Both the position numbers and the translations under genes were made by a program. From Cupriavidus basilensis (lineage in GTDB: Bacteria; Pseudomonadota; Gammaproteobacteria; Burkholderiales; Burkholderiaceae), in contig NZ_BBQM01000016.1 of NCBI RefSeq assembly GCF_000876015.1, positions 62,001 through 126,000 of the forward strand: 64,000 bases of DNA, written 5' to 3'. Below the pieces are notes generated by a model, which saw nothing but the letters and a program-made list of their open reading frames with translations, had not been told where the DNA came from and searched no databases. Positions 1 to 9,163 of this stretch are shown one piece after another. Within the stretch, counting starts at the first letter, position 1. Each line of letters begins with the position of its first letter.

Positions 1-1
1 C

Positions 2-463
<462 letters not shown>

Positions 464-513
464 CATCGCAGGGGCCCGCTGTCCGGGGCCCCGCCGCATG
501 ACGGCAGCACGAG

Positions 514-542
514 ACGCCGCGGGTTTTGCCCGCGGCGTTTTT
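514..542 (+). terminator. Rho-independent terminator of lon
   Basis: A 9-10 bp perfect GC-rich stem (515-523 pairs with 529-537, plus an A-T pair outside) encloses a TTTTG loop and is followed by five T. It starts 50 bases after the lon stop. Confidence 0.85.
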
Positions 543-680
543 CATTGCGCGCAGGCATCGCGCAGGTCGGCGCGCACGACCATCGCGCAGGGTTGCGCGG
601 GGTTGCGCAGGGTTGTTTACGGGGCTTTCACGCGGCCCGTACGCGGCTTTTGCGCCGCCCGATGCGGCCATGAAGAATGC

Positions 681-707
681 TTGGCAAAACGGCGACGCCT
701 GTATTAC
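681..707 (+). promoter_or_regulatory. Possible promoter of the tRNA-Val/tRNA-Asp unit
   Basis: TTGGCA at 681-686 and TATTAC at 702-707 resemble sigma70 boxes, but the spacer is only 15 bases. The position, about 80 bases before tRNA-Val, is right for a tRNA leader promoter. The rest of 543-785 shows no gene; it is a GC-rich spacer with a small cluster of near-repeats of 'cgcagggttg' around 585-615. Confidence 0.35.
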
Positions 708-785
708 ACTTGCGGCCTCGCAACGCAAACAGCAGTAAGTGCTCTGATATGTGCGCGGCGATACATGCAGATTCGCGGTACGAGC

Positions 786-861
786 GGGTGCTTAGCTCAG
801 TTGGTAGAGCGGCGCCCTTACAAGGCGTAGGTCGGGGGTTCGAGCCCCTCAGCACCCACCA
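786..861 (+). tRNA. tRNA-Val (anticodon UAC)
   Basis: A full cloverleaf can be drawn. The acceptor GGGTGCT pairs with AGCACCC. The D arm contains AGCTCAGTTGGTAGAGC. The anticodon loop is CTTACAA with anticodon TAC, and the T arm contains GGGTTCGAGCCC. The 3' CCA is encoded at 859-861. A tRNA-Asp gene lies 92 bases downstream, and a terminator closes the pair. Confidence 0.97.
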
Positions 862-953
862 CGCTCGGTGCCTCGGACGCCTCGCCGTCTCTCGCCTCTT
901 CGGTCTCGTCGCGACGAAGAACAGCGCGCAAGAGCACGGCCGCACCGAATCCA

Positions 954-1030
954 GGAGTGGTAGTTCAGTTGGTTAGAATACCGGCCTGTCACGCCGGGGG
1001 TCGCGGGTTCGAGCCCCGTCCACTCCGCCA
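954..1030 (+). tRNA. tRNA-Asp (anticodon GUC)
   Basis: The acceptor GGAGTGG pairs with CCACTCC, the discriminator base is G, and CCA is encoded at 1028-1030. The anticodon stem CCGGC/GCCGG carries the loop CTGTCAC with anticodon GTC. The T arm contains GGGTTCGAGCCCC. It is probably co-transcribed with the preceding tRNA-Val. Confidence 0.97.
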
Positions 1031-1053
1031 AACAAGCAGTGAGCAGAACGTCA

Positions 1054-1086
1054 GCAGAACGGGCCCTTAGCGGCCCGTTCTGCTTT
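1054..1086 (+). terminator. Terminator after the tRNA genes
   Basis: An 11-bp perfect stem (1054-1064 with 1073-1083) encloses an 8-base loop and is followed by TTT. The T-run is short, but the stem is strong and lies 24 bases after the tRNA-Asp CCA. Confidence 0.7.
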
Positions 1087-1226
1087 CCGGCGTTCGCCGG
1101 CTTTCCTTGTTCCCGGGCGGATCCGCGCGCAACCGCGCAATGGCGGGCCGTAAATCGCGTGAAGCGTGCCGCTCCTGATAGAATCCCGGAGTTTGCCGTT
1201 CGTACCAACCCTTCTCCTGAGTCCGC

Positions 1227-3164
1227 ATGCTTGATTTCGTACGCAACAACCGCCGCTTGATGCTTCTGCTGCTGCTGGTGCTTGTCTTCCCGTCGTTCGT
1301 ATTCTTCGGCGTGGAAAGCTACTCGCGCTTCATGGACAGCTCGCACGACGCAGCCAAGGTCGACGGCCGCGCGATCACCACCCAGGAAGTCGACAACGTC
1401 GTGCGCGACCAGAGCGAGCGCATGCGCCAGGTGCTCGGCCCCAACTATGACCCGCGCCAGTTCGAAGGCGCGCAGGCCCGCCAGCAGGTGCTCGACCAGC
1501 TCATCCTGCAGCGCGTGGTGGCCAACGACGTCGCCAACAAGCATCTGACGGTGTCCGACGTGGCGCTCCAGCAAGCCATCTACAGCATCCCGGCGATCGC
1601 CAGCCTGCCCAAGCAGGCCGACGGCCGCCTCGAGCCCAAGCCCTATCTCGAACTGCTGGCGCAGCAGGGCCTCACGCCCGAGCAGCTCGAGGCGCGCATG
1701 CGCTTCGACCTCGCCACGCAGCAGCTCGGCGGCTCGATCGGCGCCACGGCCTTCGTGCCCAAGTCGCTGCTCGACCGCCTGATCGCCATCCGCGACCAGC
1801 AGCGCGACGTGCAGGTGCTGCAGTTCAAGCCGGCCGATTTCGCCGCCAAGGTCACGCCCGACGAAGCCGCGCTGAAGGCGTACTACGAAAGCCACAAGAC
1901 GCAGTTCGCCGTGCCCGAGCAGGCCAAGGTCGAATACCTGGTGCTGTCGGCCGACGCGCTGGCCGCCTCGACGCCGGTCACGCCCGAGGAGCTCAAGTCC
2001 TACTACGACAGCAACATCGCGCGCTTTCGCACCGACGAGCAGCGCCGCGCCAGCCATATCCTGATCGCCTCGCCCAAGGACGCGCCGGCGGCGGACCGCA
2101 AGGCCGCCCAGGAAAAGGCGGCTAAGCTGCTGGAAGACCTGCGCAAGCATCCGGAAACCTTCGCCGACGTGGCGCGCAAGGAATCGAAGGATCCGGGCTC
2201 GGCGGAGAAGGGCGGCGACCTCGGCTTCATGGGCCGCGGCGCGCTGGTCAAGCCGTTCGAGGACGCCATGTTCTCGCTCAAGGAAGGCCAGCTCAGCGAC
2301 GTGGTGGAAACCGACTACGGCTACCACATCATCAAGCTTACCGGCATCAAGCCGGCCGAGACCAAGCCGCTCGACCAGGTCCGCACCGACCTCGAAGCCG
2401 AACTGCGCAAGCAGCTTGCCGCCAAGAAGTTCACCGAACTGGCCGACGCGTTCGGTAACACGGTCTATGAGCAGTCCGACAGCCTCAAGTCCGCCGCCGA
2501 CAAGTTCAAGCTGACCATCCAGACCGCCGACGGCGTGACGCGCGAGCCGAACCCGGCGCTGGGCGCGCAGAACCCGCTCAACAACGACAAGCTGCTCAAG
2601 GCGCTGTTCAGCGAGGACTCGCTCAAGAACAAGCGCAACACCGAAGCCGTGCAGGTCGCGCCCAACATGCTGGTGGCGGCGCGCATCGTCGACTACCGCC
2701 CGGCCACCACGCGCAAGTTCGAAGACGTGCAGGCCAAGGTGCGCGAAGGCTACATCGCGCAGCAGGCCGCCGAGCTGGCCGACAAGGAAGGCGCGGCGCG
2801 CCTGGAAGCGCTCAAGAAGAGCGGCGCCGCCGAAGGCTTCGGCCCGATGCTCGCGGTGTCGCGCGCCAAGCCCGAGAACCTGCCGCCCAAGGCGCTGGAA
2901 GCCGTGATGCGCGCCGACGTCGCCAAGCTGCCCGCGCTGGTCGGCGTCGACCTCGGCGCGGACGGTTATGCCATCTATCGCATCGCCAAGGTCAGCCAGC
3001 CCGCGCAGGTGGACCCCGCGCAACGCCAGGGCGAGGCCCAGCAGCTGGCGCAGATGGCCGGCCAGACCGAGCTCGAAGCGTTCTATGACAGCCTGAAGGC
3101 GGCAGCGAAGGTGAAGGTGCTCAAGCCCGTCGCCGCGGCCGCGAGCGAGGCCGCCGCGCAGTAA
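1227..3164 (+). CDS. ppiD: Peptidylprolyl isomerase / periplasmic folding chaperone PpiD
   Basis: This is an inner-membrane-anchored chaperone facing the periplasm that helps newly exported proteins fold near the Sec translocon. The 645-residue length fits the family (about 620). Residues 11-30 are one hydrophobic anchor (LMLLLLLVLVFPSFVFFGV) after a short basic N-terminus. A SurA_N-type chaperone region follows. A parvulin domain spans about residues 272-370, beginning RRASHILIA and including GGDLGFMGRGALVKPFEDA and TDYGYHIIKLTGI. The C-terminal third is a helical SurA-like region ending in an alanine-rich tail. It sits downstream of lon and two tRNAs, the usual order in this bacterial group. 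It is monocistronic, with a terminator at 3270. Confidence 0.93.
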   Translation: MLDFVRNNRRLMLLLLLVLVFPSFVFFGVESYSRFMDSSHDAAKVDGRAITTQEVDNVVRDQSERMRQVLGPNYDPRQFEGAQARQQVLDQLILQRVVANDVANKHLTVSDVALQQAIYSIPAIASLPKQADGRLEPKPYLELLAQQGLTPEQLEARMRFDLATQQLGGSIGATAFVPKSLLDRLIAIRDQQRDVQVLQFKPADFAAKVTPDEAALKAYYESHKTQFAVPEQAKVEYLVLSADALAASTPVTPEELKSYYDSNIARFRTDEQRRASHILIASPKDAPAADRKAAQEKAAKLLEDLRKHPETFADVARKESKDPGSAEKGGDLGFMGRGALVKPFEDAMFSLKEGQLSDVVETDYGYHIIKLTGIKPAETKPLDQVRTDLEAELRKQLAAKKFTELADAFGNTVYEQSDSLKSAADKFKLTIQTADGVTREPNPALGAQNPLNNDKLLKALFSEDSLKNKRNTEAVQVAPNMLVAARIVDYRPATTRKFEDVQAKVREGYIAQQAAELADKEGAARLEALKKSGAAEGFGPMLAVSRAKPENLPPKALEAVMRADVAKLPALVGVDLGADGYAIYRIAKVSQPAQVDPAQRQGEAQQLAQMAGQTELEAFYDSLKAAAKVKVLKPVAAAASEAAAQ

Positions 3165-3195
3165 GGATTGCCGGCCGGCGTCTTCGCACGCCACT

Positions 3196-3237
3196 GGTTT
3201 GCTCCCTTCTCCCGCATGCGGGAGAAGGGAGCAAACC
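3196..3237. repeat. 42-bp perfect palindrome (intergenic repeat type)
   Basis: Bases 3196-3216 are the exact reverse complement of 3217-3237. The arms read GGTTTGCTCCCTTCTCCCGC. The element lies between the ppiD stop and the ppiD terminator. Similar CTCCCTTCTCCCGC...GCGGGAGAAGGGAG hairpins are common intergenic repeats in beta- and gamma-proteobacteria (general knowledge, not checked here). Confidence 0.85.
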
Positions 3238-3269
3238 GGCAGCAAGACGACCCATCGGCACAAAGCCAG

Positions 3270-3296
3270 AGGCGCCCCAGCGGGCGCCTCTTTTTC
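3270..3296 (+). terminator. Rho-independent terminator of ppiD
   Basis: The stem AGGCGCCC (3270-3277) pairs with GGGCGCCT (3282-3289) and is followed by a CTTTTT run. It lies between the convergent ppiD and tesA genes. Confidence 0.8.
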
Positions 3297-3315
3297 ATTC
3301 CGGCAGTCGTATGCC

Positions 3316-3987
3316 CTAGCGCTCGGCGGCGCGCGCCGCCGGCGCCTTCAGCTTCAGCAGCGGCCTGAGCTGCGGCCACACCGTATCGAGCAGCGTGCCC
3401 TGCGCCTGCGCCGTGGGATGCATGCGGTCCTGCTGGAACCAGTCCGGCCGGGCGATGACCCCTTCGAGCAGGAACGGCACCAGCCGCGTCTTGTATTCGC
3501 CGGCCAGCTTCGGGTAGAGCGCGAAAAAGCGTTCCGTGTAGTCCGGCCCGTAGTTGGGCGGGATGCGCATGCCGACCAGCAGCACGCCGGCCCGGGCCTG
3601 CTGCGCGCCGGTGACGATGCTGCGCAGGTTGGCCTCGGTGGTCTGCAGCGGCAGGCCGCGCAGCGCATCGTTGGCGCCGAGCTCCACGATCACCACGGCG
3701 GGGTGGTGGCGCGCCAGCAGGTCGGGCAGGCGGGTCTTGCCGCCCACGGTGGTCTCGCCGCTGATGCTGGCGTTCACGACGCTATAATCGAGGCGCTCGG
3801 CGCGCAGCCGGGCTTCCATCAGCTTGACCCAGCCCGCGTCGCGCGCGATGCCATACTCCGCGGACAGGCTGTCGCCCAGCACCAGGATGGCCGGCGCCGA
3901 GGCCGCCGCCGCCGTCAAGGGCAGCAGCGTGGCCGCACACAGCGCCAGCCCCAGCTTGCGCCAACCGCACCAGAACTTCTTGCTCAT
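3316..3987 (-). CDS. tesA: SGNH-hydrolase: periplasmic acyl-CoA thioesterase I / arylesterase
   Basis: This is a 223-residue lipolytic esterase of the GDSL/SGNH family (TesA/TAP-like), expected in the periplasm. Residues 1-29 form a signal peptide ending in TAAAASA. Block I with the nucleophile serine is VLGDSLSAEYG, block III is GANDALRG, and the catalytic Asp/His pair is in QQDRMHPTAQAQG near the C-terminus. I chose the ATG at 3987 because GGAAGAAG lies just upstream. An in-frame ATG at 3999 would add four residues. It is divergent from the ABC ATPase gene and the two start codons overlap, an arrangement resembling enterobacterial tesA/ybbA. Confidence 0.88.
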   Translation of the reverse strand: MSKKFWCGWRKLGLALCAATLLPLTAAAASAPAILVLGDSLSAEYGIARDAGWVKLMEARLRAERLDYSVVNASISGETTVGGKTRLPDLLARHHPAVVIVELGANDALRGLPLQTTEANLRSIVTGAQQARAGVLLVGMRIPPNYGPDYTERFFALYPKLAGEYKTRLVPFLLEGVIARPDWFQQDRMHPTAQAQGTLLDTVWPQLRPLLKLKAPAARAAER

Positions 3988-4684
3988 GTCTTCTTCCATT
4001 CTTGCAGTCGAGTCATTAGGAAAGACCGTAGCCGACACGACCGGTTCGCTGACGATTCTGCATGACGTCACGTTTTCCGTCACGCGCGGCGAAACGCTGG
4101 CCATCGTGGGAGCCTCCGGCTCGGGCAAGTCGACGCTGCTGGGCCTGCTGGCCGGCCTCGACCTGCCCACCACGGGCACGGTCCGGCTCAACGGCGAGGA
4201 CTTGTTCCAGCTCGACGAGGACCAGCGCGCGGCGCAGCGCGGCCGCCACGTGGGCTTCGTGTTCCAGTCGTTCCAGCTGGTCGGCCACCTGACCGCGCTG
4301 GAGAACGTAATGCTGCCGCTGGAACTGCGCGGCGAGACCGAGGGCGTGCGCGAGCGCGCGGCCGACATGCTGGCGCGCGTCGGCCTGGGCGGGCGTCTTT
4401 CGCATTATCCGCGCACGCTGTCCGGCGGCGAGCAGCAGCGCGTGGCGCTGGCGCGCGCGTTCGTGGCGCGCCCGGACATCCTGTTCGCCGACGAGCCCAC
4501 CGGCAGCCTCGACACCGCCACCGGCGAGGCCGTGATCGCGCTGATGTTCGAACTCAACCGCGATGCCGGCTCGACCCTGGTGCTGGTCACGCACGACCGC
4601 TCGGTGGCGGCGCGCTGCGGGCGCGTCCTGACCATCGAGGCCGGGCGCGTGGCCAGCGACGAGTTGATGGCGGCGCCGGTCTGA
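3986..4684 (+). CDS. ABC transporter ATP-binding protein, YbbA/LolD-like
   Basis: This is a cytoplasmic ATPase subunit of 232 residues. The Walker A motif is GASGSGKST, the Q-loop is FVFQSFQL, the signature is [14 protein letters not shown], Walker B is [12 protein letters not shown], and the switch histidine is in VLVTHD. The LSGGEQQR...DEPTGSLD pattern and size place it with the MacB/LolD/YbbA group, which works with FtsX-type permeases in lipoprotein or envelope processes. In enterobacteria the partner permease gene ybbP follows directly. Here the next gene is pgi on the opposite strand, so the permease must be elsewhere or missing. The ATG at 3986 lies inside the first codons of tesA. Confidence 0.85.
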   Translation: MSSSILAVESLGKTVADTTGSLTILHDVTFSVTRGETLAIVGASGSGKSTLLGLLAGLDLPTTGTVRLNGEDLFQLDEDQRAAQRGRHVGFVFQSFQLVGHLTALENVMLPLELRGETEGVRERAADMLARVGLGGRLSHYPRTLSGGEQQRVALARAFVARPDILFADEPTGSLDTATGEAVIALMFELNRDAGSTLVLVTHDRSVAARCGRVLTIEAGRVASDELMAAPV

Positions 4685-4739
4685 GCCGGCGGCGAACGAG
4701 ACGCGCGGGAGGTCCGGGAAGTCAGGCGGTGCAGGAAAA

Positions 4740-6371
4740 CTAGGCCGTGCCCAGCGCGGCGCGCGCGCGGGCGATCAGGCCGCTGGTGGAGGCGTCGTGC
4801 GGCGCCGGCGCGGCCACCGCGCCGGTCAGCTCGGCTTCGATCGGCTTGGCCAGGATCTTGCCCAGCTCCACGCCCCACTGGTCGAACGAATTGATGTTCC
4901 ACACCACGCCCTGCACGAAGGTGCGGTGCTCGTACAGCGCGATCAGCGCGCCGAGCGCATGCGGCGTGATGTCTTCCATCAGCAGCGTGTTGCTGGGCCG
5001 GTTGCCTTCGAACACCATATGCGCAATGCGCACCTCGTCGGTCATGCCGGCGGCGCGCAGCTCGTCGGCGCTGCGCCCGCGCATCAGCGCCTCGCCCTGC
5101 GCGAAGCAGTTGGCCAGCAGCTTGGCATGGTGGCCGGGCAGCTCGCGCGGCGGCCGCAGCGGCGCCACGAAATCCACCGGCACGATCTGCGAGCCCTGGT
5201 GGATCAGCTGGAAATACGCATGCTGGCCGTTGGTGCCGGCCGAGCCCCACACCACCGGCGCGGTATGCGCGCGCACCGGGCGGCCGTCGAGCTGGACCGA
5301 CTTGCCGTTGCTCTCCATCTCCAGTTGCTGGAGGAAGGCGGGAAACAGCTCCAGCGAGGTCGAGTAGGGCGCCATGCAGCTGGTCGGCATGCCGAAGAAA
5401 TCGCGGTACCAGATGCCGATCATGGCCAGCACCACCGGCATGTTGCGCGCCAGCGGCGCGCCGGCGAAATGCTCGTCCATCGCGCGGCCGCCGGCCAGCA
5501 GGTCGGCGAAGGCATCGTAGCCGACCGCCAGCGCGATCGACAGGCCCACCGAGGACCACAGCGAGAAGCGCCCGCCGATCCAGTCCCAGAATTCGAACAT
5601 GTGCGCCGGGTCGATGCCGAACGCGCGCACCGCCTCCACGTTGGTCGACACCGCGGCGAAGTGGCTGGCCAGTTGCGCCTGGCTCACGCCGCGCGACAGG
5701 AACCACGCGCGCGCGCTGTTGGCGTTGGCCATCGTCTCGAGCGTGGTGAAGGTCTTGGAGCAGACGATCACCAGGGTCTGCTCCGGGTCCAGCCGCGCCA
5801 GCGTCTCGGCCAGCTCGGTGCCGTCCACGTTGGAGACGAAATGCATGCGCGGCCCGCCGTCGGCCAGGTGCGACAGCGCCCGGCACACCATGCGCGGGCC
5901 CAGGTCCGAGCCGCCGATGCCGATGTTGATGACGTCGGTGATGCGCTTGCCGGTGGCGCCGGTCCACTCGCCGCCGCGCACCCGTTCGGAAAACACGCGC
6001 ATGCGCTCGAGCACGGCATGGATCGCCGGCGTCACCGGCTTGCCGTCCACCTCGAAGGTGGTGCCGGGGCAGGCGCGCAGCGCGATGTGCAGCACCGCGC
6101 GGTCCTCGGTGGCGTTGATGTGGTCGCCGGCGAACATGGCGTCGCGGCGGCGGGCCACGCCGGCCTCGTCGGCCAGTTGCATCAGCAGCGCGAAGGTCTG
6201 CGGCGTGATGCGGTTCTTGGCGTAGTCGAGGTACAGGCCGGCGGCTTCCAGTGAGAATTGCGCGGCACGCTGGCTGGCATCGTCGGCATCGAACCAGTCG
6301 CGCATGGGGGTGTCGCGGATGGTCTCGTGGTGTTGCAGGAGGGAGCGCCAGGCGTGGAAATCAGTGGGCAT
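4740..6371 (-). CDS. pgi: Glucose-6-phosphate isomerase
   Basis: This cytoplasmic enzyme interconverts glucose 6-phosphate and fructose 6-phosphate. The product has 543 residues against about 549 for the E. coli enzyme. It contains the sugar-phosphate-binding stretch [14 protein letters not shown], the phosphate loop [11 protein letters not shown], family signature 1 [12 protein letters not shown] and signature 2 [16 protein letters not shown]. The ATG at 6371 gives an N-terminus ([16 protein letters not shown]) matching the family. It stands alone on the minus strand, convergent with the ABC ATPase gene. I saw no clear intrinsic terminator in the 55 bases between them. In organisms of this group it serves mainly gluconeogenesis and hexose-phosphate supply, including sugar precursors for surface polysaccharides (general knowledge). 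Confidence 0.97.
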   Translation of the reverse strand: MPTDFHAWRSLLQHHETIRDTPMRDWFDADDASQRAAQFSLEAAGLYLDYAKNRITPQTFALLMQLADEAGVARRRDAMFAGDHINATEDRAVLHIALRACPGTTFEVDGKPVTPAIHAVLERMRVFSERVRGGEWTGATGKRITDVINIGIGGSDLGPRMVCRALSHLADGGPRMHFVSNVDGTELAETLARLDPEQTLVIVCSKTFTTLETMANANSARAWFLSRGVSQAQLASHFAAVSTNVEAVRAFGIDPAHMFEFWDWIGGRFSLWSSVGLSIALAVGYDAFADLLAGGRAMDEHFAGAPLARNMPVVLAMIGIWYRDFFGMPTSCMAPYSTSLELFPAFLQQLEMESNGKSVQLDGRPVRAHTAPVVWGSAGTNGQHAYFQLIHQGSQIVPVDFVAPLRPPRELPGHHAKLLANCFAQGEALMRGRSADELRAAGMTDEVRIAHMVFEGNRPSNTLLMEDITPHALGALIALYEHRTFVQGVVWNINSFDQWGVELGKILAKPIEAELTGAVAAPAPHDASTSGLIARARAALGTA

Positions 6372-6438
6372 GCGTGCGGAATTCTCTGGAGATTCTTTGA
6401 TATGCAGTGCGGAAACCGGCCGGCGGCGCCGCGCATGA

Positions 6439-6444
6439 AGTATA
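6439..6444 (-). promoter_or_regulatory. Candidate -10 box upstream of pgi
   Basis: On the minus strand the sequence is TATACT, about 68 bases before the pgi start. I see no good -35 box at 16-18 bases. The 6372-6555 spacer otherwise contains a more AT-rich patch around 6470-6530 and no gene. Confidence 0.3.
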
Positions 6445-6555
6445 GCGCCGCCACATGACGTGTTTTCGCCAAATAGCGGCAATAGACGGCATTGCTTCGT
6501 ATTTCGAAACACTACCAAATAGGGGTATGGCGCGCTGTCGGTGCGTGGCTGACAT

Positions 6556-7554
6556 TCAGCGCGCGCGGCCGAGCCTCCGCGCCAGCATGCGCAGCGCCGG
6601 TTCGCCGCCGGCCACGCACACGCCGCCGGCGCAGATCACGGCCACGCCCAGCGCCGTGATCCAGTCCGGCAACTGGCCGAAAGCCAGGTAGCCGATGGCG
6701 GTGGCCGACAGGATCTGCAGATAAAGAAAGGGGCTGAGGAACGATGCGTCCGCGTACTGGAACGCGCGGATCACGAAGTAGTGCCCGATCGAACCGGTGA
6801 TGCCGGTGCTCAGCAGCAGGCCCGCCTGCAGCGGCGTGGGCACCGACTCGAACCAGAAGAACGGCACCAGCGCGGTGGTCAGCGCCGCGCCGGTGACGCC
6901 GCTCTGGATCAGCGTGGTCATGGGCGCATCGTGCGCGGCGATGCGCCGCGTCAGCATCTGCATCAGCGCGAACACCAGCGCCGACAGCAGGCCCAGCGCG
7001 ATGCCCGGCCCGCTCAGCTCGCCGTCGGGGCGCACCACCACCAGCATGCCGGCGAAGCCGACCGCCACGCCGCTCCAGCGGCTGGCGCGCGCGTGGAAGC
7101 CGGGGCGCTCGCCGAGCAGCCACGGCGACAGCGCCACCACGAACAGCGGCGCGCAGAAATTGAGCGCGGTGGCCTCGGCCAGCGGCATCAGCCGGAGCAC
7201 GCTGAAGAACACCAGCGTGGATACCAGCATCAGGCCGCCGCGCAGCCATTGCAGGGCCGGCTTGGCCGGGCGGCACTGCGCGCGGAAGCGCGCCGGCCCC
7301 AGCAGCAGGAAGATCGCCGCCACGTGGCCCACGTAGCGCACCCAGGCCACGCCCATCACCGGCAGGCCCTGCTGGGTCAGCATCTTGCTGCTGGCGTCGA
7401 GCAGGCTCAGGATCCACTGGCCCAGCACCAGCAGCGCCACGCCGGTCAGCAACTGGCGGCGGGCCGTGGCGGGCGCGGCGACGGATGCCGCGCTGGATGC
7501 CGTAGCGGAACCGGCCGGCGCCAGCGGCGCGGCGCGCTCGGCGGCGTCGCTCAT
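6556..7554 (-). CDS. DMT-superfamily (EamA) inner-membrane transporter
   Basis: This is a 332-residue membrane protein with about ten hydrophobic segments, arranged as two EamA repeats. One repeat starts at LLTGVALLVLGQWILSLLDASSK and the second at GPGIALGLLSALVFALMQMLTRR. The N-terminal 30 residues are a low-complexity Ala/Ser/Thr leader. The family exports or imports amino acids, nucleosides or similar metabolites, and the substrate cannot be read from sequence. Its ATG overlaps the nnrD stop by four bases (ATGA), so the two are translationally coupled. It is the last gene of the minus-strand operon that includes the TRAP transporter and dadA. Confidence 0.85.
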   Translation of the reverse strand: MSDAAERAAPLAPAGSATASSAASVAAPATARRQLLTGVALLVLGQWILSLLDASSKMLTQQGLPVMGVAWVRYVGHVAAIFLLLGPARFRAQCRPAKPALQWLRGGLMLVSTLVFFSVLRLMPLAEATALNFCAPLFVVALSPWLLGERPGFHARASRWSGVAVGFAGMLVVVRPDGELSGPGIALGLLSALVFALMQMLTRRIAAHDAPMTTLIQSGVTGAALTTALVPFFWFESVPTPLQAGLLLSTGITGSIGHYFVIRAFQYADASFLSPFLYLQILSATAIGYLAFGQLPDWITALGVAVICAGGVCVAGGEPALRMLARRLGRAR

Positions 7555-9161
7555 GCGCGGCCCGGCTGCCGCAGCAGGTCGTTGAACAGCGCGCGCAGCG
7601 GCAGGTAGAGCTCGCTGGCGGTCAGCCCGGCCGGCCCGATGCCGTCGGCCACCAGGCGGTCGGCGGCGCGCCCGTGCAGCCATACCGCGGCCTGCGCGGC
7701 CTGCAGCGGCGGCATGCCCTGCGCCAGCAGCGCGCCGGCCATGCCGGCCAGCACGTCGCCGGTGCCGGCGGTGGCCAGGCCCGCGTTGCCGGTCGGGTTG
7801 ACCGACAGCGCCACGCCGCCGGCCGCGTCGGGCGGTGCCGCGATCACCGTGCCGGAGCCCTTGAGCACCACCACCGCCTGCCACTGCGCCGCCAGCGCGC
7901 GCGCCGCGGCGAGGCGGTCGCGCTGGATCTCGGCCACGCTCAGGCCGGCCAGGCGCGCGGCTTCGAGCGGGTGCGGCGTCATCACGCGCACCGCCGCGCT
8001 GCCGGCCAGCAGCGCGGCCAGCGCGGGGTCGGCGGCCAGCAGGTTGAGCGCGTCGGCGTCCAGCACCAGCGCCGGCGGTTCGGCCGCCGCCGCGCAGCCG
8101 TGCAGCAGTTGCGCGAGCTGCTTGCGCGCCGCCGTGCCGGTGCCCATGCCGGGGCCGATCACCAGCGCGTTCATGGCGGACAGGTCGACCTCCGCGATCG
8201 GGTGCAGCATCAGTTCCGGATGCACCGGATCGAGCAGCGGCGCCGGCTGCGCCAGGAAGGCGATGTGCACGCGCCCGGCGCCGAGGTGCTGCGCGGCGCG
8301 CGCGCCCAGCAGCGGCGCGCCGGTCATGCCCACGCCGCCGCCGATCACCGCCAGCGAGCCGAAGCTGCCCTTGTTGGTGGCATGCCGGCGCGCCGGCAGC
8401 GCCGCGGCGAACGAGGCCGGCACGTTGACCGTGGCGCACGCATGCTCGGCCGGCGGATAGATCAGGTCGAGCGGGGCGATGTCCACCTCGCCCGCGCAGT
8501 CGCGGCCGTCCAGCGTCAGCAGGCCCGGCTTGGCGCCGATGAAGGTCAGCGTGCGGCACGCGCATACCGCCGGCGCGCCGGCGCCGGTGTCGGCGAACAG
8601 GCCGCTGGGAATGTCGAGGGCGAACACCGGCAGCCCGGCGCCGTTGAGATGCGCGATCCACTGCGCGACGTAGCCGTCGGCGGGGCGGTTGAGGCCGATG
8701 CCGAGCAGGCCGTCGACCAGCGCGCGGGTCTCGGCCGGCAGCGGCGGCAGGCCGCCCTGGCAGGCGGACTGGGGCAGCACGCGCAGCGGCACGCCGGCGG
8801 CGCGCGCTTCCAGCCAGGCGCGCGCCGCGTCGGCGGGCAGGCGGTCCGGCTCGGCCGTGAGCCAGGCCTGCACCGCGCGCCCGGCCAGGTGCAGGCGGGT
8901 GGCGGCCACCAGCGCGTCGCCGCCGTTGTTGCCGGGGCCGGCCAGCATCAGCAGCGGGCCGTCCGGCGCATGCCGCGCCAGCCAGTCCGCGGCGGCGGCG
9001 CCGGCGCGCGACATCAGCTCGAAGGCGGGCAGCGTCGCCATCGCCGCGGCCTCGATGCGGCGGATGGCGGCCACGTCGTAGAGCGGGATGCCGGCGGCGC
9101 TGGCGGCGTCGAGCGGCAGCCAGGCCGCGGCGGAATGGGAAGCGGGCAGGGGTGTGTGCAT
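7551..9161 (-). CDS. nnrD: Bifunctional NAD(P)H-hydrate epimerase / ADP-dependent dehydratase
   Basis: This is a cytoplasmic metabolite-repair enzyme of 536 residues. The N-terminal YjeF/NnrE epimerase domain (about 30-230) has the motif GPGNNGGDALVAATRL near residue 75 and interconverts R- and S-NAD(P)HX. The C-terminal ribokinase-like domain (about 245-530) dehydrates S-NAD(P)HX at the expense of ADP. It contains GPGMGTG, TPHPLEAARL and the signature NAGLATAGTGDVLAG. It starts two bases downstream of the dadA stop and overlaps the DMT gene, so it is part of that operon. Placement of this repair gene beside a flavin dehydrogenase is unusual; it may simply be co-transcribed. The symbol could equally be written nnrDE. 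Confidence 0.93.
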   Translation of the reverse strand: MHTPLPASHSAAAWLPLDAASAAGIPLYDVAAIRRIEAAAMATLPAFELMSRAGAAAADWLARHAPDGPLLMLAGPGNNGGDALVAATRLHLAGRAVQAWLTAEPDRLPADAARAWLEARAAGVPLRVLPQSACQGGLPPLPAETRALVDGLLGIGLNRPADGYVAQWIAHLNGAGLPVFALDIPSGLFADTGAGAPAVCACRTLTFIGAKPGLLTLDGRDCAGEVDIAPLDLIYPPAEHACATVNVPASFAAALPARRHATNKGSFGSLAVIGGGVGMTGAPLLGARAAQHLGAGRVHIAFLAQPAPLLDPVHPELMLHPIAEVDLSAMNALVIGPGMGTGTAARKQLAQLLHGCAAAAEPPALVLDADALNLLAADPALAALLAGSAAVRVMTPHPLEAARLAGLSVAEIQRDRLAAARALAAQWQAVVVLKGSGTVIAAPPDAAGGVALSVNPTGNAGLATAGTGDVLAGMAGALLAQGMPPLQAAQAAVWLHGRAADRLVADGIGPAGLTASELYLPLRALFNDLLRQPGRA

Positions 9162-9163
9162 GG

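Noticed and set aside
849-3263. Minus-strand open frame of about 800 codons opposite ppiD
   Set aside because: It is a shadow of ppiD: third-position GC bias in GC-rich DNA keeps antisense frames open. The translation is low-complexity (Arg, Leu, Gly, Ala, Val) with no motif, and it also runs through the tRNA genes.
4685-4739. Terminator between the convergent ABC ATPase and pgi genes
   Set aside because: No hairpin with a T-run is visible on either strand.
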